A stretch of 64,000 nt of DNA from Mycolicibacterium fluoranthenivorans (lineage in GTDB: Bacteria; Actinomycetota; Actinomycetes; Mycobacteriales; Mycobacteriaceae), in assembly GCF_011758805.1 (NCBI RefSeq), contig NZ_JAANOW010000001.1, positions 3,162,001-3,226,000 of the forward strand, in the 5' to 3' direction. Of the stretch, positions 20,587-29,201 are shown in pieces (the first letter of the stretch is position 1; every line of letters begins with the position of its first letter). Position numbers and translations under genes: made by a program. The notes under the pieces are model-generated. The model was given only the letters and a program-made list of their open reading frames with translations. It did not search any database and was not told where the DNA came from.

Positions 20587-21749
20587 TCGTGGTGGTGGGC
20601 ATCGGCGCCGACGGGATGCACGGGCTGGCACCCCGCTCTGTACATGAATTACGTTTGGCTGCCGTAATTTACGGTGCACCCCGGCAGCTCGAGCTGCTCG
20701 ACGACAGCATCACCGCGCCCCGGCGGGCGTGGCCTTCGCCGATGCTGCCCGCGCTGCCGACCCTGTTCGACGGGCTCGACACCGTGCACGTGGTGGCCTC
20801 GGGGGACCCGATGCTGCACGGGATCGGCGCCACCCTGATCCGGGTGTTCGGTGCTGCCGCGGTCCGGGTGCTGCCACATGTGTCGTCGGTGACGCTCGCG
20901 TGTTCCCGGCTGGGCTGGTCGGTTCAGGACACCGAGGTGATCAGCCTCGTGACGGCAGATCCCCGCACCGCGGTGCGCCGGGGCGGGCAGGCGGTGGTGC
21001 TCAGCCGCGATGGTGGCACGCCCGCCACGCTGGCTCAGGTGCTCACCGAAACCGGGCGCGGCGCATCGGAATTCACCGTGCTCGAACAGCTCGGCGGCCC
21101 GGGGGAACGGGTGCACCACACGGTGGCCGCCGAGCACTTCGACGGCGTCGTCGATGACCTCAATGTGATCGGCGTGCGCTACCTGCCCGACGACCGACGG
21201 TTCCACACGCTGCCCGATGCGGAGTTCGCGCACGACGGACAGATCACCAAACAGGGCATCCGGGCGGTCACCCTGGCCGCGCTCGGTCCGCGACCCGGGG
21301 AACTGTTGTGGGACGTCGGATCCGGGTCGGGCAGTATCGCGGTCGAATGGTGCCGCAGTGCGCCGGGCCTGCGGGCGGTGGCCTTCGAACGAGACCCGCA
21401 GCGCCGCGACCGCATAGCCGCCAACGCGCGTGCCTTCGGCGTCGCCGTCGACGTCCGCGGCGCGGCACCCGAGGATTTCGCGGGCGCACCGGCGCCGTCG
21501 GCGATCTTCGTGGGCGGCGGGATCACCACACCGGGGCTGCTCGACGGCTGTTTGGCGCACCTGGTCTCCGGCGGCCGGCTGGTGGCCAATGTGGTCACGG
21601 CAGAATCAGAAGCCGTTGTCATCCAGAGGTATTCGACGATAGGTGGGCAGTTGCACCGATTCCAGCACTACCGCGGCGAACCCGTGGGTGGATTTACCGG
21701 GTTCCGCCCGGCGTACCCGGTCACCCAGTGGTCGGTGAGCAAGCCGTGA
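20583..21749 (+). CDS. cobL: CobL, precorrin-6Y C5,15-methyltransferase (decarboxylating)
   Basis: 388 residues with two fused methyltransferase domains: N-terminal CobE/CbiE-type tetrapyrrole methylase (1-200, VVGIGADG, VASGDPMLHGIG) and C-terminal CbiT-type SAM methyltransferase (from about 215, LLWDVGSGSGSIAVEW). Methylates C5 and C15 of precorrin-6Y and decarboxylates the acetate side chain. First of three overlapping cob genes. Confidence 0.94.
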   Translation: MIVVVGIGADGMHGLAPRSVHELRLAAVIYGAPRQLELLDDSITAPRRAWPSPMLPALPTLFDGLDTVHVVASGDPMLHGIGATLIRVFGAAAVRVLPHVSSVTLACSRLGWSVQDTEVISLVTADPRTAVRRGGQAVVLSRDGGTPATLAQVLTETGRGASEFTVLEQLGGPGERVHHTVAAEHFDGVVDDLNVIGVRYLPDDRRFHTLPDAEFAHDGQITKQGIRAVTLAALGPRPGELLWDVGSGSGSIAVEWCRSAPGLRAVAFERDPQRRDRIAANARAFGVAVDVRGAAPEDFAGAPAPSAIFVGGGITTPGLLDGCLAHLVSGGRLVANVVTAESEAVVIQRYSTIGGQLHRFQHYRGEPVGGFTGFRPAYPVTQWSVSKP

Positions 21750-22501
21750 CGGTGTATTTCATCGGCGCCGGGCCGGGGGCCGCGGACCTCATCACCGTGC
21801 GGGGCCAGAATCTGCTGCAGCGCTGCCAGGTCTGCCTGTACGCCGGCTCGATCATGCCCAGAGACCTTCTCTCGCTGTGTCCGCCCGAGGCGAAGATCAT
21901 CGACACCGGCCCACTGACCCTGGCCCAGATCATCGACGAGCTCGTGGCGGCCGACCGGGCCGGATTGGATGTCGCGCGACTGCATTCGGGGGATCCGTCG
22001 ATCTACAGCGCGCTGGCCGAGCAGTGCCGGCATCTCGACGACCAGGGCGTGCACTACGAGATCGTGCCGGGGGTTCCGGCTTTCGCCGCGGCCGCGGCGG
22101 CCCTCGGGCGGGAACTGACGGTCCCGGGTGTCGCGCAGACGGTCACCTTGACCCGGGTGGCCACGTTGTCGACGGCGATGCCCGAGAAGGAGAACCTGAC
22201 GGCATTGTCGATGCCCGGTGCGACGCTGGTGCTGCATCTGGCCGCGGCGCAGATCGATTCGATCGTCGAGGACTTGACCGCGGGCGGCTACACGAACGAA
22301 ACACCCTGCGCTGTGGTGGCTTTTGCCAGCTGGCCGACACAACAGGTGCTGCGCGGCACCCTCGGCGACGTGGCCGACCAGATGAAAGAGGCGGATATCA
22401 CCAAGACCGCGGTCATCTTCGTCGGCGATGTTCTGGCGGCCGAGGGTTTCACCGACAGCTACCTGTATTCGTCGGGCCGCCGGCGCGGGAGCAGGCACTA
22501 G
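21746..22501 (+). CDS. cobM: CobM, precorrin-4 C11-methyltransferase
   Basis: 251 residues of the tetrapyrrole methylase family: VYFIGAGPGAADLITVRG (SAM-binding loop), LHSGDPSIYSAL, YEIVPGVPAF and LTRVATLSTAMPE are CobM/CbiF motifs. Starts at GTG 21746 overlapping the cobL stop. Acts after CobJ in the aerobic route. Confidence 0.95.
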   Translation: MTVYFIGAGPGAADLITVRGQNLLQRCQVCLYAGSIMPRDLLSLCPPEAKIIDTGPLTLAQIIDELVAADRAGLDVARLHSGDPSIYSALAEQCRHLDDQGVHYEIVPGVPAFAAAAAALGRELTVPGVAQTVTLTRVATLSTAMPEKENLTALSMPGATLVLHLAAAQIDSIVEDLTAGGYTNETPCAVVAFASWPTQQVLRGTLGDVADQMKEADITKTAVIFVGDVLAAEGFTDSYLYSSGRRRGSRH

Positions 22502-23232
22502 TGCGCGTCCTGCTGCTGGGGGGTACCGGTGAAGCCCGGGCGCTGGCCGCGGCCCTGCATCCGGACGTGGAGGTGATCAGTTCACTGGCCGGGCGGGTGC
22601 CGGACCCGGCACTGCCGGTCGGGCAGGTGCGGATCGGCGGCTTCGGCGGGGTGGCCGGCTTGACCGGCTGGCTGCGGGAGCACGGGATAACCGCGGTGGT
22701 CGACGCCACCCATCCGTTCGCCGCGATCATCACCGCCCACGCCGCCGCGGCCTGCGCCGAGACCGGGCTGCCGCATCTGGTGCTGGCGCGCCCCGCGTGG
22801 CCGGCCGGGCGTGCCGTCGTGGTGAGATCCGATACCGAGGCGGCCAAGATCGTTGCTGCTCAGGGGTTTTCGCGGATATTCCTGACCACCGGGCGGTCCG
22901 GCACAGCAGCATTCCGTGATGTCGACGCCTGGTTCCTGATCCGCGCGGTCACCGCACCGGACCCGGGCACGCTGCCGGTCAACCACCAGCTGCTGCTGTC
23001 CCGCGGCCCCTACGAGTACGAGGCCGAGCTGGCATTGCTGCGCGAATTCAAGATCGATGCGCTGGTCACCAAGAACAGCGGCGGCGCGATGACCGAGGCC
23101 AAGATCAAGGCCGCCGAGACGGCAGATGTCCCCATCGTCATGGTGGACCGCCCGGCGTTGCCGCCCGGTGTCCGCACGGTGAGCACGGTGGCGTCGGCGG
23201 TGGCGTGGCTGTCCGGGCTGTCACCTAAATGA
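22501..23232 (+). CDS. cobK: CobK, precorrin-6A reductase
   Basis: 243 residues. VLLLGGTGEARALAAAL is the NADPH-binding start; VVDATHPFAAIITAHAA, LLLSRGPYEYEAEL and LVTKNSGGAMTEAKI are family motifs. Starts at a GTG whose G is the last base of the cobM stop. Its 3' end overlaps the convergent APH-like gene by 8 nt. Confidence 0.95.
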   Translation: MRVLLLGGTGEARALAAALHPDVEVISSLAGRVPDPALPVGQVRIGGFGGVAGLTGWLREHGITAVVDATHPFAAIITAHAAAACAETGLPHLVLARPAWPAGRAVVVRSDTEAAKIVAAQGFSRIFLTTGRSGTAAFRDVDAWFLIRAVTAPDPGTLPVNHQLLLSRGPYEYEAELALLREFKIDALVTKNSGGAMTEAKIKAAETADVPIVMVDRPALPPGVRTVSTVASAVAWLSGLSPK

Positions 23233-24265
23233 GCGCCAGCGTGTCGAGCTCGCGGATCGCTGCGCAGGACCGCGTGGCCATGGCGAGCATCATCTCGTCG
23301 CCGCGGTCGGTGGAGCTGGCGAACGCGGTGCCGAAGGCGATGATCAGCGGAGCCTGCAACATACCCAGACGATAGTCGCGCCAACAGGTTTCGCGACTGT
23401 AGCCGGTGACGCCCAGGGCCAGGAGCTGCCCGTGGTAGGCGTCGACCAGCTGGTCCTCCGCCTGCGCGCGGATATCCGGATCCAGGCTGGTCGCGGTGAA
23501 GTAGGACAGGTCTCGAGCAGGAAGCCCGGACCCCAGCGTCTGCCAGTCCACGATGGTGATCTCGGTGTGGCCTGGATCGAAGAGCATGTTGTCCAGCCGG
23601 TAGTCGCCGTGCAGCAGCGCGAACCGGTCGGGTTCGGCCAGCAGCCACGGCGTCACCACCGACAGCGCGGCCTCCATCGTGTCGCGGTCGGCCGCGGTCA
23701 TCCGGGCGCCGAGCTTTTCCAAGGTGATTGCGCTGGCCATCTTGGCCACCTCACCCATCCCGAAGGCCATGTCCTCATCGGGTCGGGGCATGGCGATACC
23801 GGGGAAGTCCGTCCACTTCGGATCACACCAGCTCGGCGCGTGCAGCCCGGCCAGCGCCCGCACCGCCAGCAGGGCGTCGCCGGACGAGCAACCGGCGATC
23901 TGGTCACCCTGCTCCGCGGGCGCCAAGTCGGCGAGCAGCAGGGCGAATTCCGCACCCTCGTCTTCGATTTCGCAGTAGTAGCTGTGCGGGACGGGTATCG
24001 ACACCAGGTCGGCGACGTCGCGGTAGAAGGCGTGTTCGGAGCGGTAGCCGATCGCGACGCGATCCCGCACCCCGTCGTCCTGGGAGGGCAGCTTGATCGC
24101 GAAGCTGGCGGGCAACCCCACCTCATCGGTGTAACCGACCGACAGTCGGTAGGTCGCTCCGGTCTGGCCTGTCCCGATCGGGTTGAGCTCGAGGGTGCGG
24201 ACCTCGGTGCCGAGGACACCACTGAGCCAGTCCGCCGTCACGTCATCGGGATTGCGCGGGATCAC
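23225..24265 (-). CDS. APH-like phosphotransferase family protein
   Basis: 346 residues with the protein-kinase-like APH fold: nucleotide-binding N-lobe (FAIKLP, K58), catalytic HGDYRLDNML (D221) and metal-binding IVDWQTLG (D240). Mycobacteria carry many such genes of unknown substrate; this sequence gives no reason to call it an antibiotic-resistance enzyme. It separates the two halves of the cob cluster. GTG 24265 is preceded by TACTGT 6 nt upstream on the minus strand, a leaderless promoter. Confidence 0.82.
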   Translation of the reverse strand: MIPRNPDDVTADWLSGVLGTEVRTLELNPIGTGQTGATYRLSVGYTDEVGLPASFAIKLPSQDDGVRDRVAIGYRSEHAFYRDVADLVSIPVPHSYYCEIEDEGAEFALLLADLAPAEQGDQIAGCSSGDALLAVRALAGLHAPSWCDPKWTDFPGIAMPRPDEDMAFGMGEVAKMASAITLEKLGARMTAADRDTMEAALSVVTPWLLAEPDRFALLHGDYRLDNMLFDPGHTEITIVDWQTLGSGLPARDLSYFTATSLDPDIRAQAEDQLVDAYHGQLLALGVTGYSRETCWRDYRLGMLQAPLIIAFGTAFASSTDRGDEMMLAMATRSCAAIRELDTLALI

Positions 24266-24271
24266 GAGCGG

Positions 24272-24277
24272 ACAGTA
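24272..24277 (-). promoter_or_regulatory. -10 hexamer of the APH-like gene, leaderless start
   Basis: TACTGT on the minus strand, 6 nt before GTG 24265. The inverted repeat at 24287-24320 lies where the -35 region and upstream sequence would be. Confidence 0.45.
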
Positions 24278-24286
24278 AACCGGCTA

Positions 24287-24320
24287 CTGACGCATGTCAA
24301 CGATCTTTGACAAGCGTCAG
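24287..24320. promoter_or_regulatory. 14-bp inverted repeat between cobIJ and the APH-like gene
   Basis: Arms CTGACGCATGTCAA (24287-24300) and TTGACAAGCGTCAG (24307-24320), one mismatch, 6-nt loop. It overlaps the cobIJ stop codon and lies just upstream of the APH-like promoter, so it could be the cobIJ terminator, a repressor operator, or both. Confidence 0.5.
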
Positions 24321-25840
24321 CGCGGGTAGTAGCGGGGCGTGAACACCCGGTCTCCGTGCCACTGTGTTTGCGAGGACCCGATGATCAACATGCAGCGCAT
24401 ATCCACTTCAGCGGGGTTCAGCTCACCCAGGGTCACCACCCGCACCTGTTCGCGCGGACCGGCGACATCCCGGCCGATGACGACCGGGGTGGCAGGGTCG
24501 CGATGGGCAAGCAGCAGCTCTTTCATCGCACCGACCTGCCAGGTCCGGGTCTTGGACGCCGGGTTGTAGACCGCGATGGCCATATCGGCCGCGGCCGCCG
24601 CACTGACCCGCTTGGCGATGATGTCCCACGGCTTGAGCCGGTCGGACAGCGAGATGACGGCGTAGTCATGCCCGAGCGGGGCGCCGACCCGGCTGGCCAC
24701 CGCCTGCGCCGCAGTCATTGCCGGGATCACCCGTACCGGCACGTCCGGCCACGCCTTGGCCTCTTCCAAGACGGCGGTGGCCATGGCGAAGACACCGGGG
24801 TCGCCGGAGGACACCACCACCACCGCCTTGCCCTGCTGAGCCAGCTCGCAGGCCAGCCGGGCGCGGGCCGGTTCATCGGTGTTGTCGCTGGGATGCCGGG
24901 TCTGGCCGGTACGGACGCCGACCCGATCCAGATAGGGGAAATAGCCGATGAGATCGGTGGCCCGGGCCAGCTCACGGCGGGTTTGCGGAGTGATCCAGTC
25001 CAGATCGCCGGGGCCCAGCCCGACCACCGCGACGCTGCCTTTTTTCGGGGCGAGCGAAGCGACGGGGGAATGACCCGGGGCGAGCGAAGCGACGGGGGAC
25101 CGACCGTTCCGCGGATGGGCCGCCTCGCCGGGCACCATCACGATGGAGAAATAGGGGACCGATGCCTCGTCGACCTCGCCGGCGTTCAGTACGCGCTGCT
25201 GGTCAGTGCTCGCACGTTCCACATAGAAGGCGCGGTCCAGCCGTTTGGTGGCCGAAAGCGCTTCGCGCACCTCGGGATAGGACTTTCCCAGCTTCATGAT
25301 GACGGCGGCGTCGGTATCGGCCAGCCGTCGCGTCAGCTCGGCGGCCGGGAGCGTGCCGGGCAGGATGGTCAGCACCTCGTCGCCCTGGACCAGTGGCGTA
25401 CCGGTGGCGGCCGACGCCGCACTCACCGACGTCACACCCGGCACGATGACGGCGTCGAAGCGCTCGGTCAGCCGGGTGTGCATGTGCATATACGAGCTGT
25501 AGAACAGCGGATCGCCCTCGGCGAGCAGCGCGACATCACGCCCGGCATCCAGATGGGTGGCGATCCGCTCGGCGGCCTCGGCGTAGAAGTCCTCCATCGC
25601 CCCGGCATAACCGCCGGGGTGTTCGGTGGTCTCGGTGGTCACCGGGTACACCAGGTGCTCCTCGAGCTGGCCGTCGCGCAGATACGGCTCGGCGATCCGG
25701 CGGGCGATGCTGCGGCCGTGCCGGGCGCTGTGATACGCCACCACGTCGGCCGACCCGATCAGCCGGGCCGCCTTGACCGTGACCAGTTCGGGGTCGCCGG
25801 GGCCCAGACCGACGCCGTAGAGGGTGCCTTTGGTCGTCAT
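24317..25840 (-). CDS. cobIJ: CobIJ, fused precorrin-2 C20- and precorrin-3B C17-methyltransferase
   Basis: 507 residues: CobI domain (about 1-240; [32 protein letters not shown]) and CobJ domain (about 268-507; [32 protein letters not shown]). The fusion is the usual mycobacterial form. The linker (about 243-267) contains a doubled SPVASLAP peptide encoded by two 24-nt direct repeats, an insertion-like feature. Both domains use SAM for successive ring methylations around CobG. Overlaps cobH by 4 nt. Confidence 0.96.
   Translation of the reverse strand: MTTKGTLYGVGLGPGDPELVTVKAARLIGSADVVAYHSARHGRSIARRIAEPYLRDGQLEEHLVYPVTTETTEHPGGYAGAMEDFYAEAAERIATHLDAGRDVALLAEGDPLFYSSYMHMHTRLTERFDAVIVPGVTSVSAASAATGTPLVQGDEVLTILPGTLPAAELTRRLADTDAAVIMKLGKSYPEVREALSATKRLDRAFYVERASTDQQRVLNAGEVDEASVPYFSIVMVPGEAAHPRNGRSPVASLAPGHSPVASLAPKKGSVAVVGLGPGDLDWITPQTRRELARATDLIGYFPYLDRVGVRTGQTRHPSDNTDEPARARLACELAQQGKAVVVVSSGDPGVFAMATAVLEEAKAWPDVPVRVIPAMTAAQAVASRVGAPLGHDYAVISLSDRLKPWDIIAKRVSAAAAADMAIAVYNPASKTRTWQVGAMKELLLAHRDPATPVVIGRDVAGPREQVRVVTLGELNPAEVDMRCMLIIGSSQTQWHGDRVFTPRYYPR
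25046..25099. repeat. Two direct repeats in the cobIJ linker
   Basis: A 24-nt unit beginning CGGGGCGAGCGAAGCGACGG occurs at 25046-25069 and 25076-25099, exactly 30 nt (10 codons) apart. Its complement shares the GTCGCTTCGCTC core with the tandem repeats at 39796-39900. Confidence 0.9.
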
Positions 25841-26463
25841 TCGTGTTCACTCGCAATCGCATTCACCGCGGCGGCCGCCATCGCGCTGCCGCCCCGCCGG
25901 CCGGTCACCACCAGATAGGACATCCCGCGCGGGCGGGCGATCAGTTCGTCCTTGGACTGCGCCGAACCGACGAAGCCGACCGGACCACCCAGCACCGCGG
26001 CGGGCACCGGTGCGCCCTCGTCGATCAGCTCGAGCAGCCGGAACAGCGCGGTCGGCGCATTGCCGATCGCCAGCACCGCGCCGTCGAGCCGGTCGGCCCA
26101 CAGGTCGACCGCGGCGGCCGAGCGGGTGCTGCCCAGCGTGGCCGCCAACTCGGGTGCCCGCGGATCGGCGACCAGCGACACCACCTCGTTGTCGGCGGGC
26201 AGCCGGGACCGGGTGATACCCGCGGCCACCATGGACGAGTCGCAGAGTATCGGTGCGCCCGCGGCCAGCGCGGTATGCGCCCGGGCGACGACGTCGTCGC
26301 TGAAGGCGACGTGCTCGCCGAGGTCCACCTGTCCGCAGGTGTGGATGAGGCGGACGACGACGCGCGACACGTCATCGGGGAAGCGGGTCAGGTCGGCCTC
26401 GGCGCGGATGGTCGCGAACGATTGCCGGTAGATCTCCGCGGCGTCGCGGACGTAATCGAGCAC
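25837..26463 (-). CDS. cobH: CobH, precorrin-8X methylmutase
   Basis: 208 residues. Signature segments include the catalytic His region [25 protein letters not shown] and [19 protein letters not shown]. Moves the C11 methyl group to C12 to form hydrogenobyrinic acid. The start codon ATG 26463 lies 9 nt after the cobG stop. Confidence 0.96.
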   Translation of the reverse strand: MLDYVRDAAEIYRQSFATIRAEADLTRFPDDVSRVVVRLIHTCGQVDLGEHVAFSDDVVARAHTALAAGAPILCDSSMVAAGITRSRLPADNEVVSLVADPRAPELAATLGSTRSAAAVDLWADRLDGAVLAIGNAPTALFRLLELIDEGAPVPAAVLGGPVGFVGSAQSKDELIARPRGMSYLVVTGRRGGSAMAAAAVNAIASEHE

Positions 26464-26472
26464 GAGATCACC

Positions 26473-27576
26473 CTACGGGTGACGGCCCTGGTAGCCGTGT
26501 CCGGTGGCGATCAGTACCTCTGCCCCCGAGGGACTGCCGCAGGCCCGTGGGCAGCCAACGAAATGACGGTGAACCCCCGGCGCGCCGTCGTTCAGCGCAG
26601 CCTGTGCGTCAGCACGCACATCAGAGAGAGATTTGTCACATCCGGGCCGTCCCGTGCAGGCACTCAGGCTCAGCCAGGGGGACGACTCGTCGAACACCAG
26701 CCCCAGGGGGGCGAGCACCCTCAGCGCCGTGTCGGCGACACCTTCGTCGAGATCGCTGATGACCACCGAGCGCCACGGCGTGATGATCAGTGGTGCCTCG
26801 ACGGCGGCCAGGAATTCGGCCACCCGGGCCTGCAGCACTCCCAGCGGCACGGCGGCGCCGAGGCTGACCAACCCGTCACGCTGGGTGATCCAGCCCACCG
26901 GCGGGTGGGGGATGGCCGGGTAGTGCGGTCCCGGCCGTGCGCAGTCGAGCAGGACGGTCGCGTCGGCGAGTTCGGCGACGCGCCACGCGGTACCTTTGAC
27001 CTGGACGAAGCGCTGCGCGACCGAGATCAGGGTCGGTACCGCCGCGCCGACCGGGATGCGCACGCCGCTGTCCCGGCCGGCCAGGATCACGGCGAAGGTG
27101 TCCGCGTCGACCGCGTGCACCCCGACATCAGGCCGCAGTCCGGATACGTCGCCGGTGCCGTCGTCGAGGGCGAACTGAAACCGTCCGGGCAGGCCGGCCA
27201 GTTCGGGGTAGGCGCACAGCTCGGCGTCGAGTTCGGTCACCAGCGGCCGGACGTCGAGAAGGCCGCCGCTGCGCCCGGACAGCGGGGAGGCGACGATGTT
27301 GCGTACCCGCTCATGCGTGGGCGACGGCAGCAGCCCGGCACCGGCAATCGCCGAGGCCACCGCGGCGGTATCCGTGATCGCCCTGATCTGGATATTGCCG
27401 CGCGAGGTGAGTTCCATTGCCGGTGAGCCGAATTGCTCGGCGGTGTGCGCGAGCGCGGCGAGTTGCGCCGGGGTGATCGCGCCACCGGCCAGGCGAATCC
27501 TGATCAGTGCACCATCGGCGGCCCGGTGTACCTGGAGGGCGCCGGGGCACGCATCGTCGTCACGGACCCGGGCCAC
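26473..27576 (-). CDS. cobG: CobG, precorrin-3B synthase
   Basis: 367 residues of the nitrite/sulfite reductase-like family. C-terminal cysteines in ACTGRPGCDKS and HFVGCPRACG are the [4Fe-4S] ligands. It hydroxylates precorrin-3A with O2, marking the aerobic pathway. The GTG at 27576 (VARVRDDDACPGALQVH) was chosen over upstream in-frame starts because it matches the recalled M. tuberculosis N-terminus and length (363). Confidence 0.93.
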   Translation of the reverse strand: MARVRDDDACPGALQVHRAADGALIRIRLAGGAITPAQLAALAHTAEQFGSPAMELTSRGNIQIRAITDTAAVASAIAGAGLLPSPTHERVRNIVASPLSGRSGGLLDVRPLVTELDAELCAYPELAGLPGRFQFALDDGTGDVSGLRPDVGVHAVDADTFAVILAGRDSGVRIPVGAAVPTLISVAQRFVQVKGTAWRVAELADATVLLDCARPGPHYPAIPHPPVGWITQRDGLVSLGAAVPLGVLQARVAEFLAAVEAPLIITPWRSVVISDLDEGVADTALRVLAPLGLVFDESSPWLSLSACTGRPGCDKSLSDVRADAQAALNDGAPGVHRHFVGCPRACGSPSGAEVLIATGHGYQGRHP

Positions 27577-27717
27577 GTCTCTACCGTACGACCTGCGTAC
27601 CGGCACCGGTATGCGGCCACAACTCGAGTACCGGTCTACGCAATCGTCAATACTGCCGCGCTCGTAGTTTTGGACCATGCCCGCGATGTGGGCGAAGAAG
27701 CACGGGAAGTGATCGAC

Positions 27718-27903
27718 ATGACCAGCTTGACCAGTCACCTACCTCTCCATCTGCCGCACCCGGATGTGCGCAGGCTCGCCGATGCGGCACATGCCGCGGG
27801 AGCAAAAATCCATGCCGCGGTGGAACCGCACGAGCACCACGAATGCACACGCTACGAATTCCTGGAAGACGCGCTGCTGGCGCGGGAGATGGGCCGGCTC
27901 TAG
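27718..27903 (+). CDS. Small hypothetical protein, 61 aa
   Basis: Open frame from ATG 27718 ending 4 nt before the convergent dioxygenase stop. The peptide (MTSLTSHLPLHLPHPDVRRL...) is helical, ends in FLEDALLAREMGRL and has a His/Glu-rich middle (EPHEHHECTRYEF) that could bind metal. It is divergent from cobG. No homologue recognised; weak ribosome-binding site. May be chance. Confidence 0.45.
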   Translation: MTSLTSHLPLHLPHPDVRRLADAAHAAGAKIHAAVEPHEHHECTRYEFLEDALLAREMGRL

Positions 27904-27907
27904 CCAC

Positions 27908-28837
27908 TCAACTGGCCAGCCGTACCGGGCTGACCACCTCCGAGTACCGCGACGCGTCACCGGCCACCGCCCGGCTGGGCTGCCCGCGGACATCGACCGG
28001 GATATCACCGGCCAGCGTCACCCGGCTCAGGTAGCGGAACTGGTCGTCGTAGTCGGCCACCGCGTAGTGCTGGGTGGCTCGGTTGTCCCAGATCGCCAGG
28101 TCACCGGGCGACCAGGTCCACCGAACGGTGTTCTCCAGCTTGATGACTCGGGCCTGCAGCAGGTTGAACACGGTTGCCGATTCGGTGGTCCTCAAGCCGA
28201 TGAAGCGTGTGATGAAGTGTCCGAGCAACAGCACTCGCCGTCCCGTCTCCGGGTGCACCCGCACCACCGGGTGTTCGGTCTCGAAGTACTCGGATACGAA
28301 CTCTTCGCGGTACTCACGGGTGTGGTCGGACAGTTTCTCCAGGTCGGCGGCGGCATCCGAGGCGTAGTCGTACTGATTGGTGTGTACCGCCCACAGGTTG
28401 TCCACCAGCGCCCGCAGCGGAGGCGGCAGCTGCTCGTAGGCCGCCTGGGTGTTGGCCCAGACGGTGGTGCCGCCGTAGTCGGGCAGGGTCACCGCGCGCA
28501 GTAGCGACGCCTTGGGAATCCGGTCGACGAAGGTGACATCGGTATGCCAGCTGTTGGCCTTGTCGTAGCGCGAATCGATGGGCAGGATGTGCGCGCCCCG
28601 GGAGGTCACCGTGGGATGGGCCCCGGTCGGGGTGCCCAGCAGGCCGGCGAACGCGAGCTGGCCGGCGTCGTCGAGATGCTCCTGGTTCCCGAAGAAGATG
28701 ACCTTGTGCGTGAGCAGGGCGTCGTTGATGGCCCCGACGGTGGGACCGTCCAGATCGGCGGACAGGCGCACCCCGTCGATTCGGGCGCCGATATTCGCAC
28801 CGAGTTTCGTGACGTTGATCGAATGGCGAGGACTCAT
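27908..28837 (-). CDS. TauD/TfdA-family Fe(II)/2-oxoglutarate dioxygenase (alkylsulfatase-like)
   Basis: 309 residues. The facial triad is visible as H98-x-D100 ([10 protein letters not shown]) and the distal His in [10 protein letters not shown], with the 2-oxoglutarate Arg following in FRYLSRVTL. Close to remembered Rv3406, which oxidatively cleaves alkyl sulfates ([36 protein letters not shown]). Likely a sulfur-scavenging enzyme. The ATG 28837 start gives the family N-terminus; a CRP-like site lies about 110 bp upstream. Confidence 0.9.
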   Translation of the reverse strand: MSPRHSINVTKLGANIGARIDGVRLSADLDGPTVGAINDALLTHKVIFFGNQEHLDDAGQLAFAGLLGTPTGAHPTVTSRGAHILPIDSRYDKANSWHTDVTFVDRIPKASLLRAVTLPDYGGTTVWANTQAAYEQLPPPLRALVDNLWAVHTNQYDYASDAAADLEKLSDHTREYREEFVSEYFETEHPVVRVHPETGRRVLLLGHFITRFIGLRTTESATVFNLLQARVIKLENTVRWTWSPGDLAIWDNRATQHYAVADYDDQFRYLSRVTLAGDIPVDVRGQPSRAVAGDASRYSEVVSPVRLAS

Positions 28838-28948
28838 CCGTCCATTGCGCCAGTCGGCGCGCATCCCGTAAATGGTTTGGCCAGGGCCGATCAGAAAGCC
28901 GAACGGTGCCGGCAAGTGCCAGGTCAACAGGCATCCCACGGGTATCGC

Positions 28949-28964
28949 TGTGAGGTGGCTCACG
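28949..28964. promoter_or_regulatory. CRP-like binding site
   Basis: TGTGA-GGTGGC-TCACG matches the mycobacterial CRP consensus TGTGA-N6-TCACA at nine of ten positions. It sits between the divergent dioxygenase and the small ORF upstream of cobN. Confidence 0.4.
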
Positions 28965-29050
28965 TCCGGCGGCGGCTGTCTCCTCCGGCACAGAAAGCCG
29001 GTACCTGCGGTCCCGGGAAGTAGATTTCAGCCAGAAGAAAGGAGTGACCA

Positions 29051-29158
29051 ATGGTTTCACTCATCGCCATCGGAATCGGTGTGGCCCTCGTGTTCGGTGC
29101 CCTCGCGACGCCGTATCAGGATTCGTGGTACGGCCGCTGGAGCCGCTCGGAGCGCTGA
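29051..29158 (+). CDS. Small single-helix membrane protein, 35 aa
   Basis: ATG 29051 preceded by a near-perfect ribosome-binding site (AGAAAGGAG, about 7 nt spacing). The peptide starts MVSLIAIGIGVALVFGALAT, one transmembrane helix, and ends in a basic/aromatic tail (WYGRWSRSER). It lies 43 nt upstream of cobN on the same strand. It has no histidines, unlike the small cobalt-transporter subunit CbtB. The strong ribosome-binding site plus membrane composition make it a credible gene despite its size; function unknown. Confidence 0.6.
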   Translation: MVSLIAIGIGVALVFGALATPYQDSWYGRWSRSER

Positions 29159-29201
29159 CGGCGCCGACCGGGCAGCGCAGGTCGTGCGGTACGAATAGAC
29201 G

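Noticed and set aside
28838..29050. Cobalamin riboswitch upstream of cobN or cobG
   Set aside because: Neither strand contains a convincing B12-box arrangement; the region is explained by a CRP-like site and a ribosome-binding site.
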